DNA of 64,000 bases from assembly GCF_019266065.1 (NCBI RefSeq), contig NZ_LPNR01000112.1, positions 1-64,000 on the forward strand. The letters are read 5' to 3'. Under the pieces are notes generated by a model that was given only the letters and a program-made list of their open reading frames with translations, did not search any database and was not told the DNA's origin. The translations under genes were made by a program, and so were the position numbers. This DNA is from Nocardia sp. MH4. Lineage in GTDB: Bacteria; Actinomycetota; Actinomycetes; Mycobacteriales; Mycobacteriaceae. Positions 60,562 through 64,000 of this stretch are shown in pieces. The number at the start of each line of letters is the position of its first letter. The stretch's first letter is position 1.

Positions 60562-60819
60562 GGGGTCCTCCTCGCGGACCGGGGCTGCGCGCCGTCGTTC
60601 ACCTGATGACCAGCATGGACCCGTCGATGGTGGGGAGGCAAAGGTGTTTGCCGGTTCGTTACCCGTGTCGATGCCCCTGGATTCGGGGGCGAACCGCAGG
60701 TACGCGCATTTGTCGTTTACGCTGACCGACCGCGTCGGAGTCCCTATTCTCGTCGCGTAACCCGGCGCCGCAAGTGGTTCGATTCCGCGCCGGGGGGGAT
60801 CGAGAGGGACCCGGGGTTG

Positions 60820-61521
60820 ATGGCACGGTACGACGAATGGGACGACGACCCCGAGGAGGACGTGAACGATCGGCGCTGGAACGGCCAGCGCTGGCCGCAT
60901 GCGACACCGGAGGACGGTGGGGCGGGCGCGGGCCGCGCCGACCAGCCACGGGTGAATCCGTACGCGATGATCGCGCTCGCCGCCGCGCTGGTCCTGCTGT
61001 TCCCGATCGCGATCGTGTTCGGGCTGCTGTCGTTCGGGCATCCACGGGGGCGCGGAATGGCGGTGTTCGCGCTGCTGCTAGGCAGCACCGAGGTCGCGGC
61101 CCTGGCGACGGTGGGACTGGTGCTGTTCGGTGGGCTGGATCTCGACGTGCCCACGCTCGCCCAGGAGACGACGGTGACCTCGGTGTCGACGACGGTGCCC
61201 TCGCACGGCGCGCCGAGCGCCACCCCGACCGGGACCGTGCCCGTGCTGAGCCCGGCGGGCACCGTCGTCGAGAAGGGCACACCCTGTTCGGCGGATCGGG
61301 CCGGGCTGCTGGGCGTCGCGGCGGACGGTGCGACCCTGCTGTGCCTGCGCGCCGATGGCGCCTACACCTGGTCGGGCCCGTTCCGGGTGTCCGGGTCGTA
61401 TTACACCGAGGGCACGCGCTGCGACCCCACGGTGGACAAGTCGGGGCGCACCTCCGACAACCACGCCCTGGTGTGCGAGGGCAAGGCGGGGGCGGGCAGC
61501 TGGGTGCCCTGGACCGAATAG
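60820..61521 (+). CDS. Membrane protein with DUF4190-like helices and exported C-terminal domain
   Basis: A 233-aa protein with an acidic cytosolic N-terminus (DEWDDDPEEDVNDRRW), two helices (NPYAMIALAAALVLLFPIAI and MAVFALLLGSTEVAALATV) in the DUF4190 manner, a Thr/Ser/Pro-rich stalk and a C-terminal domain of about 80 residues with three Cys (CSADRAG, LLCLRADGAY, RCDPTVDKSG, VCEGKAG). The stalk suggests anchoring to the membrane with the domain in the wall. Function unknown. It ends 4 bp before the convergent polymerase gene. Confidence 0.7.
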   Translation: MARYDEWDDDPEEDVNDRRWNGQRWPHATPEDGGAGAGRADQPRVNPYAMIALAAALVLLFPIAIVFGLLSFGHPRGRGMAVFALLLGSTEVAALATVGLVLFGGLDLDVPTLAQETTVTSVSTTVPSHGAPSATPTGTVPVLSPAGTVVEKGTPCSADRAGLLGVAADGATLLCLRADGAYTWSGPFRVSGSYYTEGTRCDPTVDKSGRTSDNHALVCEGKAGAGSWVPWTE

Positions 61522-61525
61522 GTCC

Positions 61526-62527
61526 TCAGTCGGCTTTCTTGGCCCGGCTCGGCTGCACCCGCGGCGGTTCGTTCGGCATCTTCGGGTACTGCGGCGGCCA
61601 CGGCGCGTCCATCAGACCCGCTGCCATATCGCGTTCCGACATCTCCAGCAGCGGTGCGATGGACTGCGGCGCGCGGTCGGCCCACGGGTCACCGAGTTCG
61701 GCCAGCCGGGCGGGGACGGTGGCGAGGGTGAGGTCGTCGGGCACGACGGTGTCGAGGTCGGCCCACGCGATCGGCGTGGACACCTGACCGCCGACCTTCG
61801 GCCGCACCGACCACGCGCCGAACACCGTCTTGTGCGGTGCGTTCTGGTTGAAATCGACGAAGACCCGCGACCCGCGCTCCTCCTTCCACCAGTGCGCGGT
61901 GATCTCCTCGGGGTGGCGGCGCTCCAGTTCCCTGGCCAGCGCCACGGCGGCGGCGCGCACCTGGTAGCCGTCCCAGCGCGGTTCCAGCAGGGCGTAGATA
62001 TGCAGCCCCCGCGAGCCGGAGGTCTTGATCCAGCTCTCGATGCCGAGCTCGGTCAGCAGTTCCCTGGTGCGCACCGCCGCCCGGCGCAGATCGTCGAAGC
62101 CGATCCCGGGCGAGGGGTCGAGGTCGATTCGCAGCTCGTCGGCGATCCGCAGGTCGGGCACATGATTGGGCCAGACGTGGAAGCCGAGGCACCCCTGGTT
62201 CACTGCCCACAGCAGGTGGGCGAGGTCGTGGGCGACGAGCGCGTCGCTGGTCGTACCGTTCGGTGTCGACACCTCGACGGTCCGCAACCAGTCCGGCGCC
62301 GACTTGGGCACCCGCTTCTGGAACCACGACTTGCCCGACGCGCCGTCGGGATAGCGCTCCAGCAACACCGGCCGGTCACCGATGACGCCCAGCAGCGGTT
62401 CGGCGACGGCCTGGTAATAGCGGACCAGGTCGAGTTTGGTGTCGCCGCGCTTGCTGAAGTAGATCTTGTCCGGGTTGCTGATCGCCAGGACGCGCCCGTC
62501 GACCTCGATCTCCACGGCCGCGCTCAT
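61526..62527 (-). CDS. LigD-type polymerase/primase (PolD1, Prim-PolC)
   Basis: A 333-aa stand-alone archaeo-eukaryotic primase-type polymerase, the same size class as mycobacterial Rv3730c/PolD1. Motifs seen: SNPDKIYFSKRGDTKLDLV, ERYPDGASGKSWFQK, the catalytic acidic pair in RIDLDPSPG, TSGSRGLHIY and RVFVDFNQNAPHKT. In mycobacteria this protein works with LigC in gap filling and excision repair, adding ribonucleotides. ATG 62527 overlaps the ligase stop (62524-62527), so both are made together. Confidence 0.92.
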   Translation of the reverse strand: MSAAVEIEVDGRVLAISNPDKIYFSKRGDTKLDLVRYYQAVAEPLLGVIGDRPVLLERYPDGASGKSWFQKRVPKSAPDWLRTVEVSTPNGTTSDALVAHDLAHLLWAVNQGCLGFHVWPNHVPDLRIADELRIDLDPSPGIGFDDLRRAAVRTRELLTELGIESWIKTSGSRGLHIYALLEPRWDGYQVRAAAVALARELERRHPEEITAHWWKEERGSRVFVDFNQNAPHKTVFGAWSVRPKVGGQVSTPIAWADLDTVVPDDLTLATVPARLAELGDPWADRAPQSIAPLLEMSERDMAAGLMDAPWPPQYPKMPNEPPRVQPSRAKKAD

Positions 62528-63603
62528 CGCGCACCGCCGAAGATCGCGTCGAGCTCGGCCGGGGCGACCTCGTCGAGCTGGGCGTAGGTGCACGACTCCG
62601 GGGTGCGGTCGGCCCGGAAGCGCACCAGCCGCCCGCCGTGGCGGAACCTCCCCGACTGCACGTGCTCGTAGCGGACCTCGGCGACCAGTTCCGGGCGCAG
62701 TGGTTCCCAGGACAGGTCCTTGCCGCCGGTCCACCGGCTCACCCCGCCGGGCATCTTGCCGTCGGCGTCGGCTTGGGCGACCGCGTCGGCCCAGTTGCGC
62801 CACGGATGGTTGTCGAGCGCGTTCTCGCGCAACGGCGCCAGCTCACCGAGCAGTTCGCGGCGCCGGGCCGCGGTGAAACTCGACGCGACACCGACGTGAT
62901 GCAGGTTGCCGTCGTCGTCGAACAGGCCGAGCAGCAGCGAGCCGACACCTACGCCGTCCTTGTGCATCCGGTAGCCGGCCACCACGCAGTCGGCGGTGCG
63001 TTCGTGCTTGATCTTGAGCATCACGCGTTTGTCCTGCAGATAGGGCAGATCGTCGGCTTTGGCCATCACCCCGTCGAAGCCCGCGCCCTCGAACCGGGTG
63101 AACCAGTCCAGGGCGACGTCGGGGTCCTGGGTGATCGGGGTCAGATGGATCCGGCCCGGTGCGGCCTCGAGCAGCGATTCCAGCGCGCGCCTGCGCTCGG
63201 TGAACGGTTCGGCGGTCAGATCACGATCACCCAGGGCGAGCAGATCGAAGGCGACGAAACTGGCCGGGGTCTCGGCGGCCAGCTTGTTCACCCGCGAGGC
63301 CGCCGGATGCAGCCGCTGCTGGAGCGTGTCGAAGTCCAGGCCCTGATCGGTGACGACGACGATCTCTCCGTCGACGACACAGCGGTCCGGCAGTGCGGCC
63401 GCGAGCAGCTCGGCCAGTTCGGGGAAGTACCGGGTGAGCGGGCGGTCGTTGCGGGAGCCGAGCTCGATCTCGTCGCCGTCGCGGAACACGATGCACCGGA
63501 ACCCGTCCCATTTGGGTTCGTAGCTGAGCCCGGGCTCCCGGGGCAACGACGGGGTCGACTTGGCCAGCATGGGGCGCACTGGCGGCATCACCGGTAGATC
63601 CAT
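62524..63603 (-). CDS. ligC: ATP-dependent DNA ligase LigC
   Basis: A 359-aa ligase with adenylation and OB domains only. The nucleotidyl-lysine motif is EPKWDGFR with K31; further motifs include DGEIVV, FDLLAL, EGAGFDGVMAK and MLKIKHERTADC. Size matches LigC of mycobacteria (Rv3731, about 358 aa) rather than the long LigD. It seals nicks in excision or end-joining repair and is co-transcribed with the PolD1 gene. GAGGAGG precedes ATG 63603. Confidence 0.93.
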   Translation of the reverse strand: MDLPVMPPVRPMLAKSTPSLPREPGLSYEPKWDGFRCIVFRDGDEIELGSRNDRPLTRYFPELAELLAAALPDRCVVDGEIVVVTDQGLDFDTLQQRLHPAASRVNKLAAETPASFVAFDLLALGDRDLTAEPFTERRRALESLLEAAPGRIHLTPITQDPDVALDWFTRFEGAGFDGVMAKADDLPYLQDKRVMLKIKHERTADCVVAGYRMHKDGVGVGSLLLGLFDDDGNLHHVGVASSFTAARRRELLGELAPLRENALDNHPWRNWADAVAQADADGKMPGGVSRWTGGKDLSWEPLRPELVAEVRYEHVQSGRFRHGGRLVRFRADRTPESCTYAQLDEVAPAELDAIFGGAR

Positions 63604-63862
63604 CCGATCCTCCTCGCGGGTGGGTTCACCCGTGTCGACGGCGCGAGCGTGCCCGATTCATCGGTGCGGCTTCGATCGTAGGGCCGTCCACCGACACCGG
63701 CGCGGACATCGCCCGGCCCGGTGTCGCGCTCAGCTGTCGACGCGGCCCGCGCGGCGGTGGCCGCGATACACGCTGGTAGTCGAGGGGGAGTAGCGGTCGT
63801 CGCGGCACCGCAGCGACCGGATCAGCCGGGCGTCCGGGCGCCGCGACCGCGCGGGCGCGAGG

Positions 63863-64000
63863 TCAGCTGTCGAGCCAGCCGTGATCGTCGGCGAACGTGG
63901 TGAACCGCTCACGAATGGTGAGGATCTCGGCCGCGGTCAGCGCGGGGGAGGCGTCCAGCAGCAGCTCGGTGATCTGGCGGCGCAGCTCGTCGGGACCGAG
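63863..64000 (-). CDS. C-terminal end of an unidentified gene
   Basis: The minus-strand frame is open from the window edge to TGA at 63863-63865 and has good codon bias. The visible 45 residues are helical (LRRQITELLLDASPALTAAE, ILTIRERFTTFADDHGW). The start lies beyond the window and no family can be named. The gap to ligC (63604-63862) shows no gene; CAGCTGTCGA occurs twice, at about 63730 and 63865, the second in the coding end. Confidence 0.55.
   Translation of the reverse strand, partial: LGPDELRRQITELLLDASPALTAAEILTIRERFTTFADDHGWLDS

Noticed and set aside
63626..63912. Short frames between ligC and the end of the window
   Set aside because: They are Arg/Ser/Pro-rich, lack ribosome sites, and overlap the better-supported end of the partial minus-strand gene.
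1..64000. tRNA, rRNA, CRISPR arrays, IS elements, phage genes
   Set aside because: I looked for cloverleaf-like ends, regularly spaced repeats, transposase or integrase motifs and terminal repeats and found none I could support by eye; a covariance-model search would be needed for small RNAs.

Overview
The window reads as chromosomal DNA of a mycolic-acid-containing actinobacterium, most likely Nocardia or a close relative. The grounds are very high GC with strong third-position GC bias, many GTG and TTG starts, several probable leaderless genes, an antigen-85-type esterase, PapA/WS-DGAT-type acyltransferases, a PolD1-LigC pair arranged as in mycobacteria, malate synthase G, and mutA-mutB-meaB. 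The genus is inferred from gene content. I saw no rRNA, tRNA, CRISPR array, insertion sequence or phage.

Layout. 1-6.7 kb: end of a DUF4232 protein, an HxlR-regulated MFS pump, a TetR/acyl-CoA dehydrogenase operon and malate synthase G. 6.8-7.4 kb: a broken SUKH (SMI1/KNR4) gene in a gene-poor stretch. 7.5-13.5 kb: cassette A, five minus-strand genes (PapA-like acyltransferase, GT1 glycosyltransferase, DrrA-like ATPase, DrrB-like permease, WS/DGAT-like acyltransferase). 13.9-22.2 kb: lipid kinase, small membrane proteins, a DHA2 pump, a solitary 33-codon ORF with its own terminator, a PucR regulator, a lipoprotein and a 2H-phosphoesterase-like protein that has lost both catalytic histidines. 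22.2-29.6 kb: a long minus-strand sulfonate operon (SsuABC-like transporter, LLM monooxygenase, TauD dioxygenase, FAD protein with ferredoxin) carrying two short leader-peptide ORFs with the same motif, one at its head and one wedged between two enzyme genes. 29.7-30.7 kb: an IclR regulator and a 50-aa protein. 30.7-36.6 kb: cassette B, a second copy of the five-gene cassette in the same order and orientation. 36.9-45 kb: secreted beta-propeller glycosidase-like protein, TVP38 protein, mutA-mutB-meaB, ArsR plus SRPBCC. 45-64 kb: multicopper oxidase, two-component system, mycolyltransferase-like esterase, nucleoside hydrolase with amidohydrolase, acyl-CoA carboxylase beta chain, TetR-controlled flavin monooxygenase, CaiB-type protein beside a type II thioesterase, Zn-ribbon SDR beside a TetR, two membrane proteins, PolD1-LigC, and the end of an unidentified gene.

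How the genes work together. Each five-gene cassette has the parts to glycosylate a lipid or polyketide, acylate it twice, and export it by an ABC-2 transporter. I know of no described system with exactly this arrangement, and finding it twice about 23 kb apart is the main candidate for an undescribed system. The sulfonate operon should import organosulfonates, cleave the C-S bond by two oxygenase routes and pass products to a flavoprotein/ferredoxin pair resembling AprAB; its leader peptides suggest control by cysteine supply. MutAB-MeaB and the carboxylase beta chain fit propionyl/methylmalonyl-CoA metabolism, which could feed methyl-branched lipids.
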